Shown here piece after piece: positions 16,677-25,503 of a stretch of 64,000 nt of DNA; within the stretch, counting starts at the first letter, position 1; each line of letters starts with the position of its first letter. Origin of the DNA: Pseudomonas sp. 14P_8.1_Bac3 (GTDB lineage: Bacteria > Pseudomonadota > Gammaproteobacteria > Pseudomonadales > Pseudomonadaceae); the NCBI RefSeq assembly GCF_025466085.1, contig NZ_JANLOD010000074.1, positions 228,866 to 292,865 of the forward strand, written 5' to 3'. The notes under the pieces were generated by a model. The model saw only the letters and a program-made list of their open reading frames with translations, made no database searches and was not told where the DNA came from. The translations under genes were made by a program, and so were the position numbers.

Positions 16677-17558
16677 GTGCAGGTGGGTGTGGTTGTGAGA
16701 TTGTCGCTGGCGTTCGAGCCGCCGTATGACTGGCCGGCGATGCTGGATTTTTTGGCGGCGCGGGCGGTGGCCGGGATGGAAAAGGTGGCCGATGGCGTGT
16801 ATTCGCGCAGCATTGGCCTGGATGGGGTGCACGGTGTTTTTTCGATCGAGCTCGCGAGCGGCAATGCGCTGGATGTGTTGCTGGATTTTCCCGCGCCGGC
16901 CGCAGTGCCAGAGATCGTGACGCGGCTGCGGCGGATGTTTGATGTGGACGCGGATTTACCGGTGATCCACCGGCAATTGCAGGCTGATCCATTGATGGCG
17001 AGGTTGATCGCCGAGCGGCCGGGGCTGCGGGTGCCGGGGGCATGGGACGGGTTGGAGCTGGCGATCCGTGCGGTGCTGGGCCAGCAGATTACAGTGGGTG
17101 CGGCGATCCGCCTGGCGGGGAAACTGGTGGCGCAGTACGGACAGCCGTTGGCGTCTGGTTGGCCCGGTATCACTCACGTGTTTCCGGAAGCTGGGGTGTT
17201 GGCGGTGGCTGATCTGGCAACGCTGGGGATGCCGAAGAGTCGCGGGCGGACGTTGTCAGGCGTGGCTCAGGCGCTGCTCGATGATCCGCTGCTGTTTGCA
17301 CCTGGGCGCGAGGACGGCGTTGCGCGGTTGCTGGCATTGCACGGGGTTGGTGACTGGACGGCGCAGTACATCGCCCTGCGGCAGTTGCGCGAGGGGGATG
17401 CGTTTCCGAGTGGGGATGTGGGGTTGATGAAGGCGTTGGCGGCATTAGAGGGCGGGCCTGTGATGGCCAAAGTGTTGATGGCACGGGCCGAGGCTTGGCG
17501 ACCTTATCGAGGGTATGCGGCGCAGGTGCTCTGGACTTCGTTGAGCCGGGGGGATTGA
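16677..17558 (+). CDS. alkA: DNA-3-methyladenine glycosylase II (AlkA type)
   Basis: Removes alkylated purines from DNA to start base excision repair. From the GTG at 16677 the product has 293 residues. The AlkA N-terminal domain is recognisable (LAFEPPYDWPAMLDFLAARAV), followed by the helix-hairpin-helix (LHGVGDWTAQYIALR) and the catalytic aspartate in FPSGDVGLMK. Start choice: GTG 16677 has GGAGAGG 7 bp upstream; the frame is also open to a TTG at 16653, and GTG 16695 is another option. Monocistronic. No Ada regulator is adjacent. Confidence 0.88.
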   Translation: MQVGVVVRLSLAFEPPYDWPAMLDFLAARAVAGMEKVADGVYSRSIGLDGVHGVFSIELASGNALDVLLDFPAPAAVPEIVTRLRRMFDVDADLPVIHRQLQADPLMARLIAERPGLRVPGAWDGLELAIRAVLGQQITVGAAIRLAGKLVAQYGQPLASGWPGITHVFPEAGVLAVADLATLGMPKSRGRTLSGVAQALLDDPLLFAPGREDGVARLLALHGVGDWTAQYIALRQLREGDAFPSGDVGLMKALAALEGGPVMAKVLMARAEAWRPYRGYAAQVLWTSLSRGD

Positions 17559-17573
17559 GCCGACCGTTGCGGC

Positions 17574-17650
17574 CCTTCGCGGGCAAGCCCGCTGCCTCAG
17601 TGGATTTGCGTCGGACACAAAACCTGTGGGCGCGCGCCTGCTCGCGAAGG
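17574..17650. repeat. Degenerate REP pair
   Basis: Two diverged REP-like hairpins (TTCGCGGGCAAGCCCGCTGCC and CCTGTGGGCGCGCGCCTGCTC) between the convergent alkA and CoA-transferase genes. It looks like a decaying REPIN. Confidence 0.65.
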
Positions 17651-17661
17651 GGCCTGTGGGT

Positions 17662-19011
17662 TCACCACCACTGCGCGCGATGTGAACCCAGTTCCCCCGC
17701 CGGAATCGCCCACTGCACTGGCGTCCCGGTGATCTTCAGTGGAACGTGCAGCCGATGCGCCGGCCCCCACGGTGTCTGTTCGACCACCAGGCCCTGATCG
17801 TGTTCATCTTCTGCGCGCAACGGCTCATCCGTACCGGCACCCTGTTCAATCAACAGTTTCGCCGTCCGCGCCAGCGACAATCGTGCCGAGCCGCCACGCC
17901 CGCTGCTCAATCGCTCGGTCAATAACGTGATCGCCGCGGCCGCCATCAAATACCCGGTCCCATGATCGAGCGCCTGTACCGGCAAAGGCGTTGGCTTGTC
18001 CGCACGTTTCCAGTGCATCCCGGTCTCGGCGATCCCGCTGCTCATCTGCACCAGGCTGTCGAAGCCGCGGCGGTTCTGCCAGGGCCCGCTCCAGCCGTAG
18101 GCATTCAGGCAGACGTCGATCAGCCCCGGCGCAATCGCCTGGCGTTCGGCGGCGCCGTAACCCAAGTGTTCGAGCGCATCGGCGCGGTAACCGTGAAGCA
18201 GAATGTCGGCGTCCTTGAGCAGGCTTTCAAACACCGCACGATCGGCTTTGTCGTGCAAATCCAGACGCGCGCAGCGCTTGCCGAGCGTGACGTCCGGCAC
18301 CACGCCCGGTTCGGTCCAGGTCGGTGGGTCGATACGCAACACTTCGGCACCGAGGCCGGCGAGAAAACGACTGGCGACGGGGCCGGCGAGCACGCGGGTC
18401 AGATCCAGCACCTTGATCCCGGACAGCGGTCGCGCCACCGAGCCTTGCCACGGTTTGCGGTGATGGCCGGTGCCAGCGCTGAACTGAATCAGCGACTCGG
18501 CATTCACCGCCAGGCCTTGGGGATGCGCCTGCCATTGCGTCCAGCTACGCATCTCGGCCGCACAGCCACCCGCGTCAACCACGGCCTGTTCCAGATCGGT
18601 TTTCGCCCATCGGGCCACCTTGCTCGCCACGGCCTCGCGGTCGGCACAGGCACCGAGGACTTTTTCCGCCGCCGCGCGGTGATGGGGCGCGTTGGTGTGC
18701 AGGCGAATCCAGCCGTCATTGGTCGCGTAGTCACCGGCGACCGGGTCCCACAGCGGCGGCAAGCTCCAGCCCTGCGGGCGGATCGACGTGGCGAACCAGA
18801 ACGAGGCCAGGCGCCGGTCGACTTCCAGCGAGGGCAAGCGCCCGGTTTGCCGCTGCAGTAATTCGCTGATGGCCTGGCCGGCGGCGGCGATGCTGGCGCA
18901 GGCCAGATCGGTGACGGCCAGCGCCGAGGGCAGGGCACCGCGGGAGGTGAACGGAATCGGGGTGTGAGGCAAGCCGAGTGCGGCTTGAATGGACGTGAGT
19001 AAATCAGTCAT
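17662..19011 (-). CDS. CaiB/BaiF-like CoA-transferase family III protein, unusual domain order
   Basis: 449 residues. The canonical N-terminal signature of family III CoA-transferases (PLSGIKVLDLTRVLAGPVAS, with GAEVLRIDPP) appears only at residues 195-230. The catalytic aspartate is probably Asp318 in RRGFDSLVQMSSG. Residues about 30-165 instead resemble the C-terminal part of the same family: VTDLACASIAAAGQAISELL, DGWIRLHTNAPHHRA and QWQAHPQG. The protein thus looks like a C-half joined in front of an N-half, that is, permuted or duplicated. Such enzymes move CoA between acids, but the substrate is not predictable. Stands alone, with an ATG start at 19011. Confidence 0.8.
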   Translation of the reverse strand: MTDLLTSIQAALGLPHTPIPFTSRGALPSALAVTDLACASIAAAGQAISELLQRQTGRLPSLEVDRRLASFWFATSIRPQGWSLPPLWDPVAGDYATNDGWIRLHTNAPHHRAAAEKVLGACADREAVASKVARWAKTDLEQAVVDAGGCAAEMRSWTQWQAHPQGLAVNAESLIQFSAGTGHHRKPWQGSVARPLSGIKVLDLTRVLAGPVASRFLAGLGAEVLRIDPPTWTEPGVVPDVTLGKRCARLDLHDKADRAVFESLLKDADILLHGYRADALEHLGYGAAERQAIAPGLIDVCLNAYGWSGPWQNRRGFDSLVQMSSGIAETGMHWKRADKPTPLPVQALDHGTGYLMAAAAITLLTERLSSGRGGSARLSLARTAKLLIEQGAGTDEPLRAEDEHDQGLVVEQTPWGPAHRLHVPLKITGTPVQWAIPAGELGSHRAQWW

Positions 19012-19097
19012 CGAAGGCCCTCCGGAATGAGAGGGCGATCATAGATCAAAAAAACGGCGGTCCGGATGAAAACGATAACGTGCGACTGAACATCGGA

Positions 19098-19194
19098 CCC
19101 CTGTAGGAGCGAGCTTGCTCGCGATAGCAATCTGTCAGCCGGCATCGAGTGAGGATGTCAGTCCGTCATCGCGAGCAAGCTTGCTCCTACAGGG
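19098..19194. repeat. REPIN between CoA-transferase and chemoreceptor genes
   Basis: Inverted pair CCCTGTAGGAGCGAGCTTGC and GCAAGCTTGCTCCTACAGGG with a pairing inner part; the GTAGGAGCGAGC variety. Confidence 0.92.
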
Positions 19195-19209
19195 ATCGGT
19201 GGTGGGCTT

Positions 19210-21348
19210 TTACACTCGGAACTGATCCATCAGTTTCATCTGGTGGGTGGTCAGGCTGTTGAGCTGGCTGCTGATCTGCGCCGATTCAGTGGCCTGGCCG
19301 GTCAGGGTTTCGGTGACGGTGCGGATCGCCGAGACATTGCGGTTGACCTCTTCGGCCACGGCGCTTTGCTGTTCGGCGGCGCTGGCGATTTGCAGGTTCA
19401 TGTCGCTGATCACGGTGACCGCGTCACTGATTTTGCTCAAGGCCTGCACCGCTTGCTGGATTTGCCCGGCGTTGCTGTGGGCCTGGGTCTGGCTCGAATG
19501 CATGGTGGCGACCACGCCGCGGGTGCCGGTCTGGATGCGTTCGATCACCAGGCGGATTTCCTCCACCGAATCCTGGGTGCGTTTGGCCAGGTTGCGCACC
19601 TCATCGGCCACCACCGCAAAGCCGCGGCCGCTCTCGCCGGCCCGCGCCGCTTCGATCGCCGCGTTGAGGGCCAGCAGGTTGGTTTGCTCGGCGATGCTGC
19701 GGATGACTTCCAGCACCGAACCGATCTGCTCGCTGTTGACTGCCAAGGCCTCGACTTCGGTCACGGCCTTGCTGACTTCATCGGCCAGTTGATTGATGTC
19801 GCGGGTGCTGCGCTCGATGATCGACATGCCATCGCGGGCCGATTGATCCGCGCCTTTTGCTGCATTGGCCGCGTTCGAGGCGCTGTTGGCGACGTCGTGG
19901 GCGGTCGCGCTCATTTCGTTGGAAGCCGTGGCGACCTGGTCGATTTCGCGGAACTGCACCTGCATGCCTTCACTGGTCTGACGGGCAATTTCCGAAGACT
20001 GGTCGGCGGTGCCACGGGCGTCGGTAATGCTCTGCTTGATCTGGGCGATGGTCGGTTGCAGCTTGTCGAGGAAACGGTTGAACCAGTTGACCAGTTCACC
20101 CAGCTCGTCTTTCTTGCTGTACTGCAGGCGCTGGGTCAGGTCGCCGTCGCCGCTGGCAATCGCCTTGAGCATGTCGGCCACGCTGTTGATCGGCCGGGTC
20201 ACGCCCGAGGCGGTGAGCCAGATCAGCAACAAACCGACGAGCCCGGCTGCGACAGCTACGAGCACGGCCTGGATCGTGCCGCTTTGCTGGGCTTCATCGA
20301 GAACCACTTGCAGCTTCACCGAATCCGCCAGCAGCACTTGTTTTGGCAGGTCGATCACCACGCCCCAGGCCTTGGCGTCGGGAATCGGGCTGACCGGGTA
20401 CACCGCGCGGATCAGTTCACCCTGTTCGAGGATCTGCGGTGTACCGCCGCCGAGCAATTGCAGGATGTCCTTGCCTTCCGCGCCCAGGGTCTCACCGAGG
20501 TTCTTGCCGACCTTGCTCGCGTCGACACTGTAAGCCGCGAGCACGCCGCTGCCGGAAACGATCAGCATGTGCCCGGCGCTGCCGAACAGGTCGCGTTGAG
20601 AATCGACCGCCGCGGTCTGCAGGGCGTCGAGGGCGATGTCCACCCCGACCACGCCGATGGATTTACCGTCGACCAGCAGCGGCACGGAAATCGTGGTCAT
20701 CAGCATTTCCTTGCCGCCGACGGTATCGGCGTACGGGTCCAGCAGGCAGGTGCGCTTGCTGTCGCGAGGGCAGGTGTACCAGCTGTTGTAGGGGATGCCG
20801 CTGATGTTCTGGGTGGTCTTGGTCATGTCGTCTTCGACCATGATCGTGTTGAGCCCTTCGCCGCCGGCACGGCTCCAGTAACTGGCGAAACGACCGGCTT
20901 CGTTGGACTGGCGAGCGGCATCGTTGGCGAACTCGCTGTCCTTGCCGTCCAGGCCGTTCGGTTCGAACGCCAGCCAGATGCCCAGCACCTTGCTGTTGCG
21001 CTCGAACGCAGTCTTCAGGCTCTGGTTCAACTCTTCACGCAGGGCACCGGCGTCAAGCGAGCGCCTGGCGGCCATGGTGCGCATGTCCTTGATCTGATCG
21101 GACAGGGCAGTCACCACCAGCAGGCTTTCGCCGAATGTCTTCTGCACCCGCACGGCCTGCTCGGCGGCCTTGGCCTGCAGCAGGTTCTGCACGCTGTCGG
21201 TGAGCATTTTGCTGCTGGAGGCGCTGACCAGTTCGTCGTTCTGATTGGTCTGGTAGAAGTTCATGCTGACGATCAGGACGACCACGCCCAGCAGGCACAG
21301 ACCGGAGAGCAGGACGATTTTCAGGCGGATGGACAGAGAGTCGAACAT
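19210..21348 (-). CDS. Methyl-accepting chemotaxis protein with dCache-type sensor
   Basis: 712 residues. TM1 is at about 10-30, a periplasmic dCache-like region at 40-350, TM2 at about 360-382, HAMP at 383-435, then a long helical signalling domain with the conserved tip EQTNLLALNAAIEAARAGE. It signals ligand occupancy to CheA/CheW. The sensor has a WY pair (190-191, NSWYTCPRD) and a downstream DPYAD, but not the complete R-x-WY amino-acid motif, so the ligand is open. No C-terminal CheR-tethering pentapeptide. Start at 21348 (MFDSLSIRLK) directly precedes TM1; the frame is open 26 codons further upstream. Confidence 0.92.
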   Translation of the reverse strand: MFDSLSIRLKIVLLSGLCLLGVVVLIVSMNFYQTNQNDELVSASSSKMLTDSVQNLLQAKAAEQAVRVQKTFGESLLVVTALSDQIKDMRTMAARRSLDAGALREELNQSLKTAFERNSKVLGIWLAFEPNGLDGKDSEFANDAARQSNEAGRFASYWSRAGGEGLNTIMVEDDMTKTTQNISGIPYNSWYTCPRDSKRTCLLDPYADTVGGKEMLMTTISVPLLVDGKSIGVVGVDIALDALQTAAVDSQRDLFGSAGHMLIVSGSGVLAAYSVDASKVGKNLGETLGAEGKDILQLLGGGTPQILEQGELIRAVYPVSPIPDAKAWGVVIDLPKQVLLADSVKLQVVLDEAQQSGTIQAVLVAVAAGLVGLLLIWLTASGVTRPINSVADMLKAIASGDGDLTQRLQYSKKDELGELVNWFNRFLDKLQPTIAQIKQSITDARGTADQSSEIARQTSEGMQVQFREIDQVATASNEMSATAHDVANSASNAANAAKGADQSARDGMSIIERSTRDINQLADEVSKAVTEVEALAVNSEQIGSVLEVIRSIAEQTNLLALNAAIEAARAGESGRGFAVVADEVRNLAKRTQDSVEEIRLVIERIQTGTRGVVATMHSSQTQAHSNAGQIQQAVQALSKISDAVTVISDMNLQIASAAEQQSAVAEEVNRNVSAIRTVTETLTGQATESAQISSQLNSLTTHQMKLMDQFRV

Positions 21349-21548
21349 AGGACGAGCTCGCGAATGAAGGAAGTGTTGGCGGTGGGTCGGGGGCCGACCC
21401 GGTTCGCCAAGTCCGTTCAGCGCCATCTTCTGCCATCGGCGAGGGTTTGGGATGCATGATGGTGGCCCCGACGAACGGTCATGGTTGAACGTTTGCGCGG
21501 GAAAATGTGCCGAAATGAGGGTTAAAACGGGATAAATCGCGGGCTATT

Positions 21549-21947
21549 TCAGGAGGGATCCGGCAGTGATTCGGGGCGCGACCAGATCCACAGGTTGCCC
21601 AGACTCATGCCGGTGATGGCCAGGTAAATCGCCCAGCCGGGGTCGAGCAGGACCAGCATCAATGTGGCGCACAGCAACATGCTGACGGTGGCACTGACCT
21701 TGGCTCGCCGCGCGACGATCTTGCCGTTGCGCCAATTAGACAGGATTGGCCCGAACACCCGGTGATTTTCCAGCCAGGCGCTCAGGCGTGGTGAACTTTT
21801 GGTCGCGGCCCAGGCGGCCAGCAGGATGAACTCGGTGGTTGGCAGGCCCGGCACGACGATGGCGATCAAGCCGATGGCGAGGCTGAGGTAGGCCAGGATG
21901 CCGAAGAGAATTCGGGCGAACTTTGAAGTGGCAGGCATGGGCTCCAA
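21549..21947 (-). CDS. YbaN family (DUF454) membrane protein
   Basis: 132 residues with hydrophobic segments at about 14-35, 37-50 and 87-120. The stretch GLIAIVVPGLPTTEFILLAAW is the family hallmark, and SPRLSAWLENHRVFGPIL follows it. Small inner-membrane protein of unknown function. The start may be M1 (21947) or MPATSK (21938). It has a neighbour across a REPIN (hemO), but no operon link is evident. Confidence 0.85.
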   Translation of the reverse strand: MEPMPATSKFARILFGILAYLSLAIGLIAIVVPGLPTTEFILLAAWAATKSSPRLSAWLENHRVFGPILSNWRNGKIVARRAKVSATVSMLLCATLMLVLLDPGWAIYLAITGMSLGNLWIWSRPESLPDPS

Positions 21948-21972
21948 GGCGTGTCTGGGCGCTTGCTTTTCC

Positions 21973-22058
21973 GTGTGGGAGCGGGCTTGCTCGCGAACGG
22001 TGTGTCAGTCAGCGATAGGGCTGACACACTGCTTTCGCGAGCAAGCCCGCTCCCACAA
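21973..22058. repeat. REPIN downstream of hemO
   Basis: Inverted REP pair GTGTGGGAGCGGGCTTGCTC and GAGCAAGCCCGCTCCCACA, 10 bp after the hemO stop on the minus strand. Confidence 0.92.
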
Positions 22059-22068
22059 GGGGGGGTTA

Positions 22069-22677
22069 TCAGGCGAGTTCCGGGGTGGTGGCGTAAGCCT
22101 GTTCCAGCAGCACGGTGAAGCGGTTGAACGCAGCGATCGCGCCTTTATCCAGCTCGGCTTCTTCCTCGGCACTGAGCTCCAGGTCGTCAAGGGTTTTGAC
22201 GAAGGTTTTCCAGCCCTGGGCGCGGCCACCGGCAGGTTCGCCGAGGTGGCGGGCGCCAAAGGTTTCGCTCAGACCGAGGCCCACGGCGCGTTTGATCAGG
22301 AACGCCGCGCCGAGCTTCGAGCCTTCGGACACAAACAACCAGCCTAACGCTTCGGCCTTGCTCGGGTGATGCACGGCACCGGCAACAGGCGCAGGCACCT
22401 CAGTGTCCAGGTCCGCCAGGTCAGCCTTGGCCGCTTCGGCACGGCAACGCGCCGGCAGGTCGGGGACGATGGCAGTCAGTTCGGCATCGTTGTACAGCGC
22501 GACCAGTTCCGACTGGAACAGGTACTGCGCCACCACGAAACGAGCGAAGTTGGCCTGGGTTTCAAACGGTGCGTGGGCCTTGACTAAGGCGTCGAGCCTG
22601 GTGTGCGGCTCGTGAGTGATCTGGTTCAAACGTTGCGAATGCAACGCCGAGCGTTGAGCAGGGGCCTGGGTAGTCAT
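22069..22677 (-). CDS. hemO: Haem oxygenase (biliverdin-producing)
   Basis: Opens haem to release iron, biliverdin and CO in the cytosol. 202 residues, close to P. aeruginosa HemO/PigA. The proximal haem ligand is the His of ITHEPHTRLDALVKAHAPF; LGWLFVSEGSKLGAAFL is the distal-helix family motif. Start at 22677 (MTTQAPAQRS) with AAAGGA upstream. It follows hxuA but is separated from it by a terminator and has its own promoter-like element sharing 12 bases with that of hxuA, so co-induction by haem and low iron is likely. Confidence 0.93.
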   Translation of the reverse strand: MTTQAPAQRSALHSQRLNQITHEPHTRLDALVKAHAPFETQANFARFVVAQYLFQSELVALYNDAELTAIVPDLPARCRAEAAKADLADLDTEVPAPVAGAVHHPSKAEALGWLFVSEGSKLGAAFLIKRAVGLGLSETFGARHLGEPAGGRAQGWKTFVKTLDDLELSAEEEAELDKGAIAAFNRFTVLLEQAYATTPELA

Positions 22678-22708
22678 GGAAAATCCTTTCAGGAAAAGAA
22701 GCGCTTGG

Positions 22709-22744
22709 TAACGAGACGAAACACACGACGCCTCACAGTAAAAA
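22709..22744 (-). promoter_or_regulatory. Predicted HxuI (ECF sigma) promoter of hemO
   Basis: Minus strand: TTTTTACT (22744-22737), N16, TTCGTCTCGTTA (22720-22709). The same elements with the same spacing precede hxuA, and the two spacers are unrelated. A CGTC-type -10 is usual for iron-starvation ECF promoters. The upstream T-run is also the T-tract of the hxuA terminator. Confidence 0.7.
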
Positions 22745-22778
22745 AACCTCACTGTGCGGCGATATAACCGCACAGTGA
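22740..22778 (-). terminator. Rho-independent terminator of hxuA
   Basis: Minus-strand stem TCACTGTGCGG / CCGCACAGTGA (11 bp, perfect) around an 8-nt loop, then GG and seven Ts. It begins 12 bp after the hxuA stop codon. Confidence 0.92.
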
Positions 22779-22789
22779 GAGGCGCAGGG

Positions 22790-25381
22790 TCAGATGTCCC
22801 AGACCAGATTGACTGCAAAGTTACGGCCGGGCTGAGTCAGGCGATCGAGGTTGGCCGGTTGCGTCACGGACGCTTCGCCGACGCTGTCGTAACCGCGCAC
22901 GTCATCCCATTGCCAGTATTTTTTGTCGGTCAGGTTGTAGATCCCGGCGTTGACGGTCACGTCGTCGGTCACTTTGTAGAAACCGGTCAGGTCCAGCACG
23001 CCGTAACCCGGTGTCTTGAACTGGTTGCTGACACCGTCCGGTGATTTGAACGTGGTGTTGTCGACGCGATCTTTCTTCTTCACCAGTGTCCAGCTGAGCA
23101 AAGCGCCGTAGTTGTCCTGGTCGTAACCGAGGCCCAACACGCCGGTGAGCGGGTTAACGCTGTTGATCGGTTCGCCGTTATCGTTGTTGCGACCGTAGGC
23201 GTAGGCTACCGAACCCTGGGCATAGAGGCCCTGTGGCGCACCGAACGCGTCGAGGTGCAAGCGACCCTTGAGCTCTGCGCCTTTGATCGTGGCGTGTTTG
23301 ATGTTGGCGCTCCGGAACGTCAGTTCGTTGTAACCGGGGGTGATGGCATCCTCTTCGATGAAGTCGCGGTACTTGTTGTAAAACAGGGCCAGGTCAAAGG
23401 AGCCCGATTCGAAGTTGCCGCGCAGTCCGGTTTCGAAGCCTTTGCTGGTTTCCGGCTCAAGGTTCGGGTTGGGTTCCACGCGATAACCGGTAGCGGTGTT
23501 CTCGAAGCGCCCGTACAACGCCTTGGCGGTTGGCGTGCGGAAACCTTCGGCGTACTGGCCATACCAGGTGTATTGATCAGTTAGTGCGTAGGTCAGGCCG
23601 AATTTCGGCGATACGCGGTGCCAGGTTTTGGTCTCGCTACTGACGGTGCCGCCAGGGGTGGCCGCCACGGTGTTCAGGAATTCCTGGGTGATGTGCGGCT
23701 TGAGCTGGGTGTAGTCGTAGCGCAGGCCGGGCAGGAAGGTCCATTTGTCCCAGCTGATCTGATCCTGGGCGAACAGGCTGTAAGTGTTGACGGTCGGGTC
23801 CGGGAAGTCGCTGGATTTTTTCAGCACGTCCGCAGTGCTGACCGCACCGACGACCCGGCAGCTGCCGAACACGGCGAGGCAAGTGCCATTGCCGCTGCGC
23901 GAGCCGGTGACTTTCTGCTGCTTGATCGTAGTGCCGTAGGTCAGCAGGTGCTCGGTGTCGGCGATGCTGAAAGCCTTGTCCAGTTGCGCGTCAAACACCC
24001 ACTGCTTCTCTTCGTACAGGGTTTCCCGCGTGCGCAGCACTTTGCGCGACATCGGGTAGTAGAACTCTTCGGTGCTCTGGTCGGTCTTGGCGACCTGATG
24101 GTTCAGGCTCCACTTGACGTTGTCCACCAGCAGGCTGTCGAGGGCGAAGCTGTGTTCCAGGCCGAAGCGCTCGCGGGTGACGGTGTCGTTGCCAGTGCGC
24201 CACTGGTACATGCCGCCGGGTAGCACACTGGCCGGAATCGTCGGTGCGCCCTGGAAGTAAGGACCGCCGTAAGCGCTTTTCTGATCGATGTCGCGATCGT
24301 CCTTGTACTTTTCGTAGGTCAGGCCCAGGCGTGAATCTTCGTTGTAGTTCCAGCCGATCTTGGCCAGCACGTTGCTGGTACGCACGTCCTCAGGGTTGGC
24401 CGCCGTGCGGGCGAGGCCGATGCCGTTGTTGCTGCCATAGGATTCGGTTTCATGACCATCGCGCTGGCTGTAATGCAGCAAGCCATCGAACTGATCGGCG
24501 CGACCGGCGACGGTGGCGGATTTCAACCAGCTGTCGTCAGCGGAGCTGTACCCGGTTTTCAGGCGAGCGCCGACGTCCTGGCCAGGTTTGATGATGTCGT
24601 CCGGATCGAGGGTGAAGTAGCTGACCGCGCCGCCGATGGCGTTGCTGCCGTAGAGCACCGAGGCCGGGCCGCGGAGGATTTCGACACGCTTGACGATTTC
24701 CGGGTCGACGTAGTTGCGCTGAGTCTTGGCGTAGGGACCGCTGAAGAAGTCGTTGGGTATTTCAACGCCGTCGACCTGAGTCAGGATCCGGTCGCCATCG
24801 ATGCCGCGAATGTTGTAGCCGCTGATCCCGCCGCGCTGGCCGGCGCCACCCACCGAAACACCCGGTTCGTAGCGCACCAGATTCTTGATGGTGTTGACGT
24901 TGTTGCGGTCCAGCTCTTCGCGGGTGTGCACGGTGACGGTGCCCGGAACGCTTTCGATGCTTTGTTCCTGGCGGGTGGCACTGATGGTCACCTGCTGCAG
25001 GTTGAGGGCGCCGCTGCTCAGGCGTTTTTCCAAAACGATGTTGTTGTTGCCCAGTTTGCGATAGCTCAGGTTGGTCCCCACCAACAGGCGATCCAGGGCT
25101 TTCTCCGGCGACAGCGAGCCGCGCACACCCGGCGAGGCCACGCCTTGCGCCAGTTCGGCCGGCAAGCCGACTTGCCAGCCGGTCACGGCGGTGAAGGCAT
25201 TGAGGGCCGAGACCAGTGACTGTTGGGGGATGGCGAACGCGTAGTCGCCCATGTTGCGTGCGGGTTGCTCGGCAGCCGTTGCGGCGAGCAGCGGCGCGCT
25301 GCCGGCCATGAGGATGGCCGCGGTCAGCAGCGACAGCACGCGGGACGGCGAAGAAGAATGGCGGGTAAGGCGAGAGGACAT
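22790..25381 (-). CDS. hxuA: TonB-dependent haem receptor with signalling domain
   Basis: Outer-membrane receptor importing haem or haem-protein iron and signalling to HxuR. 863 residues: signal peptide to about residue 35; STN signalling domain about 45-105 (YAFAIPQQSLVSALNAF); TonB-box region QQVTISATR; plug about 120-260; then the barrel, with EGFRTPTAKALYG and the haem-receptor-type NPNLEPE motif. A receptor with STN next to an ECF sigma and a FecR-type anti-sigma fits cell-surface signalling. I use the P. aeruginosa name hxuA; a HasR-type assignment is possible, but no haemophore gene is nearby. Start at 25381 (MSSRLTRHSS). Confidence 0.9.
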   Translation of the reverse strand: MSSRLTRHSSSPSRVLSLLTAAILMAGSAPLLAATAAEQPARNMGDYAFAIPQQSLVSALNAFTAVTGWQVGLPAELAQGVASPGVRGSLSPEKALDRLLVGTNLSYRKLGNNNIVLEKRLSSGALNLQQVTISATRQEQSIESVPGTVTVHTREELDRNNVNTIKNLVRYEPGVSVGGAGQRGGISGYNIRGIDGDRILTQVDGVEIPNDFFSGPYAKTQRNYVDPEIVKRVEILRGPASVLYGSNAIGGAVSYFTLDPDDIIKPGQDVGARLKTGYSSADDSWLKSATVAGRADQFDGLLHYSQRDGHETESYGSNNGIGLARTAANPEDVRTSNVLAKIGWNYNEDSRLGLTYEKYKDDRDIDQKSAYGGPYFQGAPTIPASVLPGGMYQWRTGNDTVTRERFGLEHSFALDSLLVDNVKWSLNHQVAKTDQSTEEFYYPMSRKVLRTRETLYEEKQWVFDAQLDKAFSIADTEHLLTYGTTIKQQKVTGSRSGNGTCLAVFGSCRVVGAVSTADVLKKSSDFPDPTVNTYSLFAQDQISWDKWTFLPGLRYDYTQLKPHITQEFLNTVAATPGGTVSSETKTWHRVSPKFGLTYALTDQYTWYGQYAEGFRTPTAKALYGRFENTATGYRVEPNPNLEPETSKGFETGLRGNFESGSFDLALFYNKYRDFIEEDAITPGYNELTFRSANIKHATIKGAELKGRLHLDAFGAPQGLYAQGSVAYAYGRNNDNGEPINSVNPLTGVLGLGYDQDNYGALLSWTLVKKKDRVDNTTFKSPDGVSNQFKTPGYGVLDLTGFYKVTDDVTVNAGIYNLTDKKYWQWDDVRGYDSVGEASVTQPANLDRLTQPGRNFAVNLVWDI

Positions 25382-25435
25382 CGATAGCGCTCCGTGTCGC
25401 ACGAATCTTTATAGGTGCTGACTGGCATCTGTAGA

Positions 25436-25450
25436 TGCGAATCAATTGCA
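25436..25450. promoter_or_regulatory. Weak Fur-like palindrome in the hxuA leader
   Basis: TGCGAATCAATTGCA is a 7-1-7 imperfect palindrome matching 9 of 14 defined positions of TGATAAT-N-ATTATCA. It lies in the predicted hxuA leader. Marginal match. Confidence 0.3.
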
Positions 25451-25457
25451 TTGGCTA

Positions 25458-25493
25458 TAACGAGACGAACGAGCTTCAGCTATCGAGTAAAAA
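25458..25493 (-). promoter_or_regulatory. Predicted HxuI (ECF sigma) promoter of hxuA
   Basis: Minus strand: TTTTTACT (25493-25486), N16, TTCGTCTCGTTA (25469-25458), identical in both elements and in spacing to the hemO promoter. It lies immediately after the hxuR stop codon and predicts a leader of about 70 nt. Confidence 0.7.
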
Positions 25494-25503
25494 TAATGCT
25501 CAT

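Noticed and set aside
19243..21459. 738-codon plus-strand frame antisense to the chemoreceptor
   Set aside because: Shadow ORF; the minus-strand product has a complete TM-sensor-TM-HAMP-signalling architecture.
21349..21548. FliA (sigma-28) promoter for the chemoreceptor
   Set aside because: Only CATCGGC resembles the -10 complement; no TAAA at the required distance.
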